Positions 44,301-51,038 of a stretch of 64,000 bases of DNA are shown piece after piece. This DNA is from Lientehia hominis. GTDB taxonomy: Bacteria > Bacillota > Clostridia > Lachnospirales > Lachnospiraceae. The stretch spans positions 358,941-422,940 of the forward strand of contig NZ_JAJNOR010000004.1 of the NCBI RefSeq assembly GCF_021044755.1, in the 5' to 3' direction. The translations under genes and the position numbers were made by a program. Below the pieces are notes generated by a model. The model had not been told where the DNA came from. It did not search any database and saw only the letters and a program-made list of their open reading frames with translations. Positions within the stretch are counted from its first letter, which is position 1. Each line of letters starts with the position of its first letter.

Positions 44301-45350
44301 TTCGACGGGATCAATCGTCGCCGTCAGGACAAGATCTGTATTGATTGAAACGGTGGCGGCGCATGATAGAGTGATATCATTTATAGGAACGAATACCGTG
44401 TTCAGACTGGAGAGAGTCCAATTATCACGCCCAATATCACTTTTCCATGTCTCGGTGTAATTTCCGTCAGCTCCCTCAGGGTAATAGATTGTACCGTTTT
44501 GAGCAGCCTTATAAAAAGCGTCACTGGCGATGGAAGAAGGAGGTGAATTCCCTAAAAAGGTCAATGTTGCAAGGCGTATGCAGGAAGTGAACGCCTCGCT
44601 CCCAATGCTTTGCAGGCTCTGTGGGAAAGTCACGCTTCGAAGGTATCCGCAGCTGTTAAATACCTCGTCCCCAATGGACCGAAGACCCTCCGAAAAGACT
44701 ACCTCCTCCAGATCCGTACAATATGAAAATGCATTGCGTCTAATTTCAGTGAGACTTTCCGGGAACACCACTTTTTTAATCTTTAGGCACTGATTGAAAG
44801 CATAACTGGAAATGCTGGTGACTCCCTCTTGAATCTCCAATAACTTTACGGCTTTATTTGCAGGCTCGGGAATTCTCTCATCGTTCTTCCAGTTTTCGCA
44901 CCCCTTGTCGGTGCTGATGGTCAGCTTGCCGTCCTCGGGATTGAAGGTATAACCTTTACCTTGAATGAGCGAGCTACCACTTGGGGAGGCCCCCAGCGCC
45001 ATAGGAGCATCGCAATCGCCCTCATGCCCGGCAGGGAGCTTGCAGCCCTCGTTCAACGTACAGGCGGCGGGACCGCTGTCCTGTCCCAAGCCGCCGCAGT
45101 TTTCATCGTGGACGTGGGTGCAGGGTTTGCCTTCCACGGCCTCCACATACCCGCAGGCATCGTCATGCTCATGCGTAAAGGTACAGGGCGCTCCCTCCAC
45201 GGCCTCCACATAGCCGCAGTTTTCATCGTGGGTGTGGTTACAGCCCGTTCCCGCGGCGTGGGTTATGCCGGAGAGCGGGAACACGCTCGACAGCATACAC
45301 AGGCACAGCGCCAGGGCCAGCCATCGGTTTTGCTTTTTCGTCTTTCTCAT
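41370..45350 (-). CDS. Large LRR (BspA-like) cell-surface protein with sortase anchor
   Basis: A 1,326-residue secreted protein. Signal peptide at 1-33 (WLALALCLCMLSSVFPLSG). A Cys/His-rich repeat region lies at about 35-115, with units around HDENCGYVEAVEG. BspA-type LRRs (LTEIRRNAFSYCTDLEEVVF) follow at about 150-300, a Big-like domain near 320-415, and more LRR at about 505-570. An InlB-type repeat is near 1030 (GGGGTVSGTASGSYKPGTS). The end has IPQTGD, a hydrophobic helix and a basic tail, the wall-sorting signal. ATG 45350 follows GGAGGAAACACC. It should be linked to peptidoglycan by the adjacent sortase if that works. Likely adhesin; ligand unknown. Confidence 0.85.
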   Translation of the reverse strand: MRKTKKQNRWLALALCLCMLSSVFPLSGITHAAGTGCNHTHDENCGYVEAVEGAPCTFTHEHDDACGYVEAVEGKPCTHVHDENCGGLGQDSGPAACTLNEGCKLPAGHEGDCDAPMALGASPSGSSLIQGKGYTFNPEDGKLTISTDKGCENWKNDERIPEPANKAVKLLEIQEGVTSISSYAFNQCLKIKKVVFPESLTEIRRNAFSYCTDLEEVVFSEGLRSIGDEVFNSCGYLRSVTFPQSLQSIGSEAFTSCIRLATLTFLGNSPPSSIASDAFYKAAQNGTIYYPEGADGNYTETWKSDIGRDNWTLSSLNTVFVPINDITLSCAATVSINTDLVLTATIDPVEASYQSIVWSVQDANGTGAEITGGNVLRATTGGVVTVLATVKNGGEITDGMPCNFTKEFTIFVKDPDATSLTVILDDDGGGTSLEDNPMKSAVEAALAHSGTNESKITVIKLRGRAGSITGWSWKYLLNLFESSGWAAQTLDLSGMDSLTKVENEMDGYREISRLTAVCFPESIQTIGKRAFYNCGSLNDLTFLGDTPPAVEADAFQGISPTGKVNFPGGAGAVYSDSWRHSVGLSGWALIDAMEAKEQYNIVKGRTYYFDLSEVAFPGEVHDSDTGHGDALPDISLRYMPFTYTGTVSAYVLPESMDNIQSTAENTARYVYDHSLFIADYTLVIKESGDEWPVSWNMLKDAGLIFGTSYADRGVDYTIRAPTTGGDSIHEYTDEERGIPENNEWDAILNKCGQYYKDNVSGYIKNWAYRSAWGQDTGDSGSMYDSIRWARGYSTARYSGLSSPDNQVDTYNYRPVLEILNTQGAADLKTMALNLNGGKLLTDAGYQGKPIEVLNFVYAGESFTAPDGSDYVRPADEAGTYLRWMDGDGKLYDPGESVPSSVTELKAIWNPPVSISKIDGVTVPVRGEAPVTEILETEQYTGTVAWSPDPGAAFAGDTEYTAVITLTPKTGYSLRDIVANFFTVEGAVATNDAGSGVVSAKFIPAYSLTVQAGGGGTVSGTASGSYKPGTSISVTATASSGYSFSGWTASGVTVGNTQTVSFNMPESPVTLTANFRYTGGSSDPGPTYTWRTLTDKATGVRVSGLFTEGAALEVKEMLLHPTGAYSVCDDIRARQDKGDLIVLFDIGLKSGKYKGDLEVEIPVDAKYNDQTAIILHCKDNVLESRTVTVSGGIAKGTFSSLSLYAVAKVTAKTVIIGLPESYTLLQGQSISWTPAPAGGSWSYDTDLLEMKKNGDTYTFKALKVGKATATYTVDGVPHTVTITINSSTIPQTGDTSSPWPWALLATAALLGCAALVGRKGGYKKRHG

Positions 45351-45397
45351 GGTGTTTCCTCCTTTGATTTTCGGGCCGCCGCCCGGCGTTTTTCCAT

Positions 45398-45454
45398 ACA
45401 ATAGGGATTGTTGTCTGTCCTACAATGTAGGACAGACAAGGGGTATACCCCTTG
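45398..45454 (-). promoter_or_regulatory. Two adjoining perfect palindromes over the surface-protein promoter
   Basis: Palindrome 1: arms 45411-45424 (TTGTCTGTCCTACA) and 45426-45439, one central base, no mismatch. Palindrome 2: 45437-45454, the 18-base CAAGGGGTATACCCCTTG. On the minus strand TTGTAG (45425-45420), a 16-base spacer and TATTGT (45403-45398) could be the promoter of the surface protein, so palindrome 1 would cover its -35. Confidence 0.6.
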
Positions 45455-45549
45455 CGCGCTTTTCTCGGTTTGCCGCTTCGGAGCCGTTGGCTCCGGTGTT
45501 TTTGTCCACCTCGATTGTCGCAAATTCATCCCCTTTATTCAATAGAAAA

Positions 45550-45620
45550 AGCCTAAGCCGTTCCCACAGAGCCTAAGCCGGAGGTTTTTGCCGCAAACCG
45601 GGCGGATTTCATGGTATAAT
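45550..45620 (+). promoter_or_regulatory. Direct repeat and extended -10 promoter of the two-component operon
   Basis: AGCCTAAGCCG occurs at 45550-45560 and again at 45570-45580, an exact 20-base period (two DNA turns). TGGTATAAT, an extended -10, is at 45612-45620 with no good -35. LytTR regulators bind paired direct repeats about two turns apart upstream of weak -35 promoters, so this is a plausible autoregulatory site. Confidence 0.5.
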
Positions 45621-45673
45621 GGTCTTGACAAATGAGAATTTCTGTGATTTGCCTTGTGGAAGGAGGAATAACT

Positions 45674-46387
45674 ATGCTGGCTGTGATCTGTGACGATCTG
45701 GCCGCTGACCGGGAAATTCTGCTGGAATACTGCGCCCGGTACGCAAAGGAAAACCGCCTGCCCATCGCCACGCTGGAGTTTGAAAACGCCGGGGCGCTGC
45801 TCCAAAGCCGGGAGGCCAGAAGCGCCGGCGTGATGTTTCTGGATATTTATATGGACGGCGCGCTGGGGGTGGACGCGGCCCGCATCCTGCGGGGCAAAGG
45901 TTTTCGCGGCGCGCTGGTGTTCACTACCACCAGCCGGGAGCACTATGCGGATGGCTTCGATGTGGAGGCCGCCCATTATTTACTAAAGCCGGTGCGCTGG
46001 GACGCTTTTTGCGAGGCCATGCGCCGGGTGCAAGACCGCATAAACACCGGCACGCGAAGGGTGCGGGTCACTGCCGGGCGGGACGAGGTGGACATCGACG
46101 TTTCCGGCGTCGAGTACATCGAGGTTTATGGGCACAAGACCATGCTGCACACCCTCAAGGGCCAGATTGTGGTGAGCCAATCCCTTTCTGCGTTGGAGGA
46201 AGCCTTGGGCGGCGACCCGTTCCTGCGGTGCTACCGCTACTTTATCGTCAACATGGATTTTGTGAAGCGGCTGAACGAGGACGGCTTTCTGATGAAGGAC
46301 GGGCGGGAAATCCCCCTCTCGCGGGATGGCCGCGCGGCTCTGAAAAGCAGGTACATGGCCTATGTGTTCAGGCGGATGGAGGGGTGA
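45674..46387 (+). CDS. LytTR-family response regulator
   Basis: A 237-residue regulator from ATG 45674, behind AAGGAGG. Residues 1-120 are a receiver domain: ICDDLAADRE carries the acidic pocket, VMFLDIYMDG the phospho-acceptor Asp near residue 57, and HYLLKPVRWDAF the conserved Lys. Residues about 135-235 are the LytTR DNA-binding domain (VEYIEVYGHKTMLHTLKGQIVV, FLRCYRYFIVNMDFVKRL). The class often controls peptide-signalled surface or toxin genes. It is divergent from the LRR surface-protein gene and two bases before its kinase. Confidence 0.93.
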   Translation: MLAVICDDLAADREILLEYCARYAKENRLPIATLEFENAGALLQSREARSAGVMFLDIYMDGALGVDAARILRGKGFRGALVFTTTSREHYADGFDVEAAHYLLKPVRWDAFCEAMRRVQDRINTGTRRVRVTAGRDEVDIDVSGVEYIEVYGHKTMLHTLKGQIVVSQSLSALEEALGGDPFLRCYRYFIVNMDFVKRLNEDGFLMKDGREIPLSRDGRAALKSRYMAYVFRRMEG

Positions 46388-46389
46388 GG

Positions 46390-47730
46390 ATGGAGGCCAT
46401 TATTTCGGAATATATCGTATGGGGCATCGACATTGTGATGACGATCGTCTTCTGCCTCTACGTCCTCAAAGATTGCCTGCGGGTGCGGACGCCTGTGCTG
46501 GGTGGTATTGCGGCGGCACTGACGCTTTTCGGCGCGGCGGCAAGCCTTGGCGCGGCAATCTTTGCAAACGGTAGGCTTCCTTTCACGATGGACTATACCA
46601 TCACCCTGCTGCCGCTGTGGCTCGCTGCAGGGCTGCTGCTTTTGCGGTGGGCCAGCAAAGAGAATTGGGGGCGATTGGTGTTCGTCCTGCTTCTCTCGGT
46701 GCAGGCCCTTCATTTCTGCCAGGCTGTGACCTACTTTACATACGGGCTTTTCTTTCCAGCGCTGGCGGAGGGGACGTTCTGCTGGGCCGACATTCTGGGC
46801 TTCGGCATCCCCCGCCTGCTGATTACGCTGCCATTGGCTGTTTTTTGCCAGAGGCTTTATTCCAAGCTCCTGGCTGCTGATGTAAAACAATATGTTCGGT
46901 TGTGGGTCGTCCCCCTGTTTTTTGTGTTTTTATATTTCATGCAGAGTAACCTCTACTCCGTTAATAACAATTTTACCCTGGCAAACGGCTTTCGCATCAT
47001 CATCTGCGTGTGCGCATTTATGACCTATTCGCAGATGGCCTCCGCCGTTTCCAGCAGCGCAAAGGCGGCGAAGGAAGCAGAAAATCGTGCCCAGCTCGCC
47101 CACCAGCTCGATTTGCAGCGGGCGCGGGTGGAGGATTTGGAGAGTCACGCCGAGGAAATGAAGCGCATCCGTCACGACCGCAGGCAGCATGTGCGGGTGC
47201 TGCGGGGCCTGCTGGAAAAAGGAGAGGTCAAGGAGGCCCTGGCCTATCTGGAGGATTACGAGGGCAGTATGGCGGAGGCCATCCAGCCGCCGCTGTGCGA
47301 AAATTTTGTGGCCGACACCCTCTGCCGCCGCTATGAGGCCCTGGCAAAGCAGGCGGGGGTTGAGGTTTCCATCAGCGCGTTGCTGCCCAAGGAGCCGGGG
47401 GTCGCGGGAAGCGATCTGGCGGTCATCCTGGGCAACCTGTGGGAGAACGCCGTGGCCGCCGCGCTGGACGCGGGAGAAGGCAAACGATTTATCCGCTTAC
47501 GGGTACAGGCCCAGGAGGAACAGGTCTTGATCCGCATGGAGAACGGCTACGGCGGGCTGGTCTACCAGGAGGGCGAACGGCTTTTGTCCAGCAAGCCGGG
47601 CCGGAACAAAGCCGAGGGCGTGGGTATCGCCAGCGTCCGGGCAATGGCTGTAAAGTACGGTGGCATGGCGGATTTCACCTACACCCTGGACACCTTCACC
47701 GCTTCGGTGCTGCTGTATACGGGCAGGTGA
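46390..47730 (+). CDS. AgrC-like membrane sensor histidine kinase
   Basis: A 446-residue HPK10-type kinase. Six or seven hydrophobic segments fill residues 1-220 (DIVMTIVFCLYVL, LLPLWLAAGLLLL, LVFVLLLSVQALHF). A coiled region leads to the phospho-acceptor box RIRHDRRQHVRVLRGLL near residue 260. The GHKL ATPase has an N box (LGNLWENAVAAAL) and a G box (GVGIASVRAMAVKYGG). ATG 46390 follows GGTGAGG. No agrB/agrD-like peptide genes are next to it, so its signal is unknown. It would pair with the preceding regulator. Confidence 0.92.
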   Translation: MEAIISEYIVWGIDIVMTIVFCLYVLKDCLRVRTPVLGGIAAALTLFGAAASLGAAIFANGRLPFTMDYTITLLPLWLAAGLLLLRWASKENWGRLVFVLLLSVQALHFCQAVTYFTYGLFFPALAEGTFCWADILGFGIPRLLITLPLAVFCQRLYSKLLAADVKQYVRLWVVPLFFVFLYFMQSNLYSVNNNFTLANGFRIIICVCAFMTYSQMASAVSSSAKAAKEAENRAQLAHQLDLQRARVEDLESHAEEMKRIRHDRRQHVRVLRGLLEKGEVKEALAYLEDYEGSMAEAIQPPLCENFVADTLCRRYEALAKQAGVEVSISALLPKEPGVAGSDLAVILGNLWENAVAAALDAGEGKRFIRLRVQAQEEQVLIRMENGYGGLVYQEGERLLSSKPGRNKAEGVGIASVRAMAVKYGGMADFTYTLDTFTASVLLYTGR

Positions 47731-48018
47731 CGGGCATACGGGGAAAGGTCGGGCTAATAGGTCAAAGCCTGTGTGTCCACTGGCTTTTGAAACAGGGTCG
47801 TACTCTACTGGTGGGCATCCCCCAACCCCCCGGAAACGCCCCCATTGGGGGCGGCTGCGCGTCCTGCGGACGCTGGAAAATGACAGTAGAAGAGGGAACG
47901 CTGGCACGCAAAAAGCTCCATGTGATGAGCTTTCATCACATGGAGCTTTTTCGTTTCCCCGTTCGCTTGGCGTAAGTCAATAATCTAGTCATACTTCTTT
48001 ATGGCTCACTGCCTTCGT
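47731..48018. other. Right flank of the accessory island, no gene seen
   Basis: From the kinase stop to the right inverted repeat there is no supported gene. GC-rich sequence (47800-47880, with CCCCCATTGGGGG) may be residue of an older element gene. It ends with a strong terminator at 47910-47951 and A+T-rich sequence. Confidence 0.5.
47910..47951. terminator. Long bidirectional terminator after the two-component operon
   Basis: A perfect 19-bp stem (47910-47928 with 47933-47951, GCTT loop), with A5 and T5 at its two ends. Confidence 0.92.
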
Positions 48019-48036
48019 CGGACTCTCTTTTTATTT
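48019..48036. repeat. Right end inverted repeat of the accessory island
   Basis: CGGACTCTCTTTTTATTT is the reverse complement of 38379-38396 with one mismatch. It lies 24 bases from the stop codon of the PHP-domain gene, where core-like base composition resumes. Confidence 0.55.
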
Positions 48037-48060
48037 CGTATAAAAAATATGCGTCGGTAT

Positions 48061-48909
48061 TCAAGAGACAAGATTTAAAAAGCAGGAGTACGGAACGCGG
48101 AGGTTTCCTTTACCTGTACCCAGGGATACAGAAGGCTTGGCGGTGCCATGGAAGTCGGAACCGCCGGTGAGAAAGAGACCGTGTTTTTTAGCAATCCTGG
48201 CAATTGATGCCTCGTCAGATGAAGTATATCCGGAGTAATAGCCCTCTATCCCACGAAGGCCGAGAGCTTTCAGATGACCGGTAAAAGAATCCAACTGCAT
48301 TTCACACATATGACATAAGATTGGATGAGCAAATACCGGCATCCCTCCGTAGGACAGGAGAAATGAAATGGCTTCTTCCGGAGCTACTGGCTTTCTTGAA
48401 ACATAATAGGGACAGCCTTTTCCAATCAGCTTGGAAAAAGCAGTATCTTTATCTGCAATTTGGTCCTTTTCAGCCAGATATACGGCTATGTTGGCTCTGG
48501 TGAGGACGGCCCCCTTAAAATGTCGGTGAAGAGCTTCCATGGATATATCGAATCCCCCATTTTGAAGCTTTTTCACGATTTTTTGATTCCGGTTTTCCCG
48601 GTCTGTCTGCCAATATGCCAGCTGCTCCAGGAATCCAGGAGCCTGCCAATCCATTCCGTATCCCAGGATATGAACGCTTTTTCCCTGCCAGGTACAGGAC
48701 AGCTCGATTCCCGGGATTGCCTGGATGCCCAGACGGTCACAGGCTTCCAACATCTCTGGTGTCCCTGCGGCAGTATCATGGTCAGTCAGGGAGACGGCGG
48801 CCAGCTCTTTTTTCTTTGCAAGGGCAGCCAGCTCTTCCGGAGTGAAAGAACCGTCAGAATAAGTGGAATGCATATGAAGATCTATAGATAAGCCTGTATT
48901 TAAGTTCAT
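48061..48909 (-). CDS. PHP-domain phosphoesterase (TrpH/YciV-like)
   Basis: A 282-residue PHP protein. Metal-binding motifs: DLHMHSTYSDGS near residue 10, SLTDHDTAAG near 42, GIELSC, FAHPILCH and a terminal GSDFHG. The layout matches the TrpH/RNase AM group, 5'-3' exonucleases or 3',5'-nucleoside bisphosphate phosphatases. ATG 48909 is preferred over 48945 because it follows GAAAGGAAC and gives the usual family start. It has no evident operon partner; its stop lies just beyond the island edge. Confidence 0.9.
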   Translation of the reverse strand: MNLNTGLSIDLHMHSTYSDGSFTPEELAALAKKKELAAVSLTDHDTAAGTPEMLEACDRLGIQAIPGIELSCTWQGKSVHILGYGMDWQAPGFLEQLAYWQTDRENRNQKIVKKLQNGGFDISMEALHRHFKGAVLTRANIAVYLAEKDQIADKDTAFSKLIGKGCPYYVSRKPVAPEEAISFLLSYGGMPVFAHPILCHMCEMQLDSFTGHLKALGLRGIEGYYSGYTSSDEASIARIAKKHGLFLTGGSDFHGTAKPSVSLGTGKGNLRVPYSCFLNLVS

Positions 48910-49014
48910 GGAAGAAGTTCCTTTCCTGATGATATTAGAAAACATCGATTATTGCGTATACCTTTGAATTCCTTTCAAACAAACTTATTTTTATTAACCC
49001 GAGGAAACAGAAGG

Positions 49015-49385
49015 ATGTCCGATTCCATTGAGGCGGCTCACCGCGGCGCGCTGCCCTAAGGCGCGCGGGCCGTGTGGATATCCAATCCTTTTCTGGAATC
49101 TAAGAAATGAAATTTGTCCGGTACAGTGCGGCGGAAGGGCACCGGCAGAAGAATTCCGGGCCGGCCTAAAGGCGAGCGCCGCAGGGCAGCGGCCGGTGTT
49201 CTCCAGGAGGAGGGAGGCAGAAACGGAAATACCGATTCCGTTTCTGAGCGAACAGGAGACGGGAAATCATAAAGATTTCCTGTCGACATGTGAGCGGTAC
49301 TGCCGGAGCGGAGATAAAGCGACCCCTGCATCGCCAACGAACCGAAATCGTGACGGTCCGGAACTTTTGCCGGTGCTGAACTGAA
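49015..49385. other. Structured, G+C-rich gene-free element; candidate noncoding RNA or repeat
   Basis: About 670 bases separate the PHP and SEC-C starts and hold no convincing gene. Positions 49015-49385 are unusually G+C-rich and full of hairpins: GCGG/CCGC at 49033-49044, GCGCGC/GCGCGC at 49046-49066, an 11-bp perfect stem CAGAAACGGAA at 49218-49246, GGAAATC/GATTTCC at 49262-49280. Short frames on both strands have no recognisable homology. It does not show RNase P, tmRNA, SRP or T-box landmarks. It could be a large structured RNA or an extragenic repeat. Confidence 0.4.
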
Positions 49386-49501
49386 GCTTGATCAGAGCTT
49401 ACTAAAAATGATTCCAGAAAGTGTTTTGTACTATAGTATATCACACTTGTTTTTTTGCAGCAACAATGCTGGAAAGGAGAGATAGAATCCTGAATTTGCT
49501 A

Positions 49502-49531
49502 TTGCCATAACATGTCCGCTTCGGGTATAAT
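49502..49531 (+). promoter_or_regulatory. Promoter of the SEC-C gene
   Basis: TTGCCA, 18-base spacer, TATAAT. Transcription would begin near 49538, which rules out ATG 49512 as the start of the next gene. Confidence 0.7.
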
Positions 49532-49580
49532 GGACACTAGAGAAGTATTATTTTTAATCAATAGAAGGATGGTACAGGGA

Positions 49581-50081
49581 ATGACACTTTTAGAACAATG
49601 GAGAAAAATGGCTTATGAGAGCCAGATGAGCGAACAACAGAACAATTATTTCTGGGGGAATTATTTTAACCTGGAAAAAGGAATTTATGAGAAGCTTCTT
49701 TCCGCTCCGGAGGAAGCCGTGACCGGCACGGTAAAAGAACTGGCGGAGAAATATGATGTGGATCTGATGACCATGGTCGGTTTTCTGGACGGTATCAATG
49801 ACAGCCTGAATAAAAGCAATCCTATAGACAGCATGGAAGAGGATACCCCCGTCAGCCTGGAGTTTGACAAAGAGCTCCTGTATAAGAATATGGTTGGGGC
49901 AAAGGCGGACTGGCTTTATGGACTTCCTCAATGGAATGATATTTTCACAGAAGAGCGGCAGAAGGAGCTCTATAAAGAGCAGAAATCTTCCACGACAGTT
50001 GTGAAAGGAAAAAAAGTGGGGAGAAATGATCCATGTCCCTGCGGAAGTGGAAAAAAATATAAATACTGTTGTGGAAGATAA
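49581..50081 (+). CDS. SEC-C metal-binding-motif protein
   Basis: A 166-residue protein. The main part is helical and acidic (LEQWRKMAYESQMSEQQNNYFWG; TVKELAEKYDVDLMTMVGFLDG). The C-terminus is a canonical SEC-C zinc motif: GRNDPCPCGSGKKYKYCC, as at the tail of SecA. Similar stand-alone proteins are common in Clostridia; the SEC-C module may bind SecB-like partners or ribosomes. The start at 49581 follows the promoter and an AGGGA site. Function unknown. Confidence 0.85.
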   Translation: MTLLEQWRKMAYESQMSEQQNNYFWGNYFNLEKGIYEKLLSAPEEAVTGTVKELAEKYDVDLMTMVGFLDGINDSLNKSNPIDSMEEDTPVSLEFDKELLYKNMVGAKADWLYGLPQWNDIFTEERQKELYKEQKSSTTVVKGKKVGRNDPCPCGSGKKYKYCCGR

Positions 50082-50166
50082 TGACAGATACCATATATCG
50101 AGATGGTCATATTTTGTATTTTTTTGTGAACATTGTCAAAAATACCCCAAAAAAAAGGAAATAGCC

Positions 50167-50195
50167 TTGATTAATATTACCAGACAAGGTATAAT
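50167..50195 (+). promoter_or_regulatory. Sigma-A promoter of the nickel-handling genes
   Basis: TTGATT, 17-base spacer, TATAAT, about 70 bases before the His-rich gene. It stands at the left edge of the acetogenesis locus. Confidence 0.82.
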
Positions 50196-50264
50196 GACTA
50201 AGAATAATTAAAAATTTAACACAATGATTTTTTTTGAAAATGATTACAGAAAGGAGATTGTGGA

Positions 50265-50690
50265 ATGCACGTAATTACGGATGAAAACGGGAATATCGTC
50301 CACAGCCATCATGCGCATCCCCACACTCATTTGATTGAACACACCCATGAACATGTTCATGAGGAAGGCCATGAAAATGAGCACGATCATGAACACGGCG
50401 GAAACCATACTCACGGCCATGACGGCGAAGAGTGCGGCCATGCCCACAGCCACGGATGTGCCGGTGCCTGTGACAGTTGTGCAGAGGCAGAGGATGAGAC
50501 TCTGGCGCTTGTAAGCTATATGCTTCAGCATAACAAGCATCATGCGATGGAATTGGATGAAATGGCGAAAAAGCTTCGTTCCATGGGCAAAGGAGAAGCG
50601 GCAGACCAGATTGAAAAGGGTGTTTCTGAATTCGAGAGCGGCAATGTACGCTTGGAAGTGGCACTTTCCTTACTGAAAGCAGATAAGTAG
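50265..50690 (+). CDS. His-rich metal-binding protein, probable nickel chaperone of the CODH/ACS system
   Basis: A 141-residue protein. Residues 2-63 contain 21 histidines, mostly in H-x-H pairs, followed by four cysteines (57, 65, 69, 72). The C-terminal half (about 75-141) is a predicted helical domain (SYMLQHNKHHAMELDEMAKKL, EKGVSEFESGNVRLEVALSLL). No signal peptide. It starts 15 bases after AAAGGAG and lies 13 bases before cooT. Rhodospirillum CooJ, a nickel chaperone of CO dehydrogenase, also combines a helical region with a His tail, but there the tail is C-terminal. I infer nickel storage or delivery. Confidence 0.8.
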   Translation: MHVITDENGNIVHSHHAHPHTHLIEHTHEHVHEEGHENEHDHEHGGNHTHGHDGEECGHAHSHGCAGACDSCAEAEDETLALVSYMLQHNKHHAMELDEMAKKLRSMGKGEAADQIEKGVSEFESGNVRLEVALSLLKADK

Positions 50691-50703
50691 GAGGTGAAGG
50701 GGA

Positions 50704-50898
50704 ATGTGTCTTGCAGCAGTTTATGGTAAACGGCCGGAAGAGGATGAGACGCTCCTTCTTAAGAACGTCAGCAAGATCCTCATTGATGGAGATGTGATCA
50801 CCATGTATGACATCATCGGCAAGGAAATGAAAATAAAGGGAGCTTTGACAGAGGTTGACCTGGCAGGCAGCATTGTAAAGGTCCGCTGCACCGACTGA
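50704..50898 (+). CDS. cooT: CooT-family nickel-binding protein
   Basis: A 64-residue protein starting MCLAAVYGK. CooT proteins are about 65 residues, bind Ni2+ as dimers through the cysteine directly after the initiator Met, and take part in CO dehydrogenase maturation in Rhodospirillum. Cys-2 is present here, and the pattern DVITMYDIIGKEMKIKGALTEVDLAGSIV matches the small beta-barrel fold. AGGAGG lies upstream. The location between a His-rich protein and the metF-cooC-acsA genes supports the assignment. Confidence 0.85.
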   Translation: MCLAAVYGKRPEEDETLLLKNVSKILIDGDVITMYDIIGKEMKIKGALTEVDLAGSIVKVRCTD

Positions 50899-50916
50899 AG
50901 TCTTTAGAGTGAATGG

Positions 50917-50952
50917 AATACTGCCTCGGATAAAGCATCAGGAGGCAGTATT
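50917..50952 (+). terminator. Hairpin after cooT
   Basis: AATACTGCCTC pairs with GGAGGCAGTATT across a 12-base loop, then TTACTGAG; a T-poor tail makes it a moderate terminator. The 140 bases between cooT and metF also hold A+T-rich sequence that may contain a metF promoter, but I cannot place one securely. Confidence 0.55.
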
Positions 50953-51038
50953 TACTGAGTTTAAGAATGTTACATAATAAATCACATAATTAATAATGGG
51001 TTCAAAACAAAATGAAATATACTTAGGAGGTATGTATT

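Noticed and set aside
45437..45454. CsoR copper operator
   Set aside because: CsoR sites have TACCC...GGGTA polarity; this palindrome is GGGGTATACCCC, the opposite order, and no copper gene is near.
38366..48061. Target-site duplication outside the island repeats
   Set aside because: The bases just outside (GCGAT on the left, CGTAT on the right) do not match, so no duplication is claimed.
49015..49385. RNase P RNA, tmRNA, SRP RNA or T-box
   Set aside because: GAGGAAAC at the left edge recalls RNase P, but GAGGAAAGTCC, ACAGAAA and the other conserved blocks are missing; no tRNA-like ends, no SRP loop, no T-box GGTGG element.
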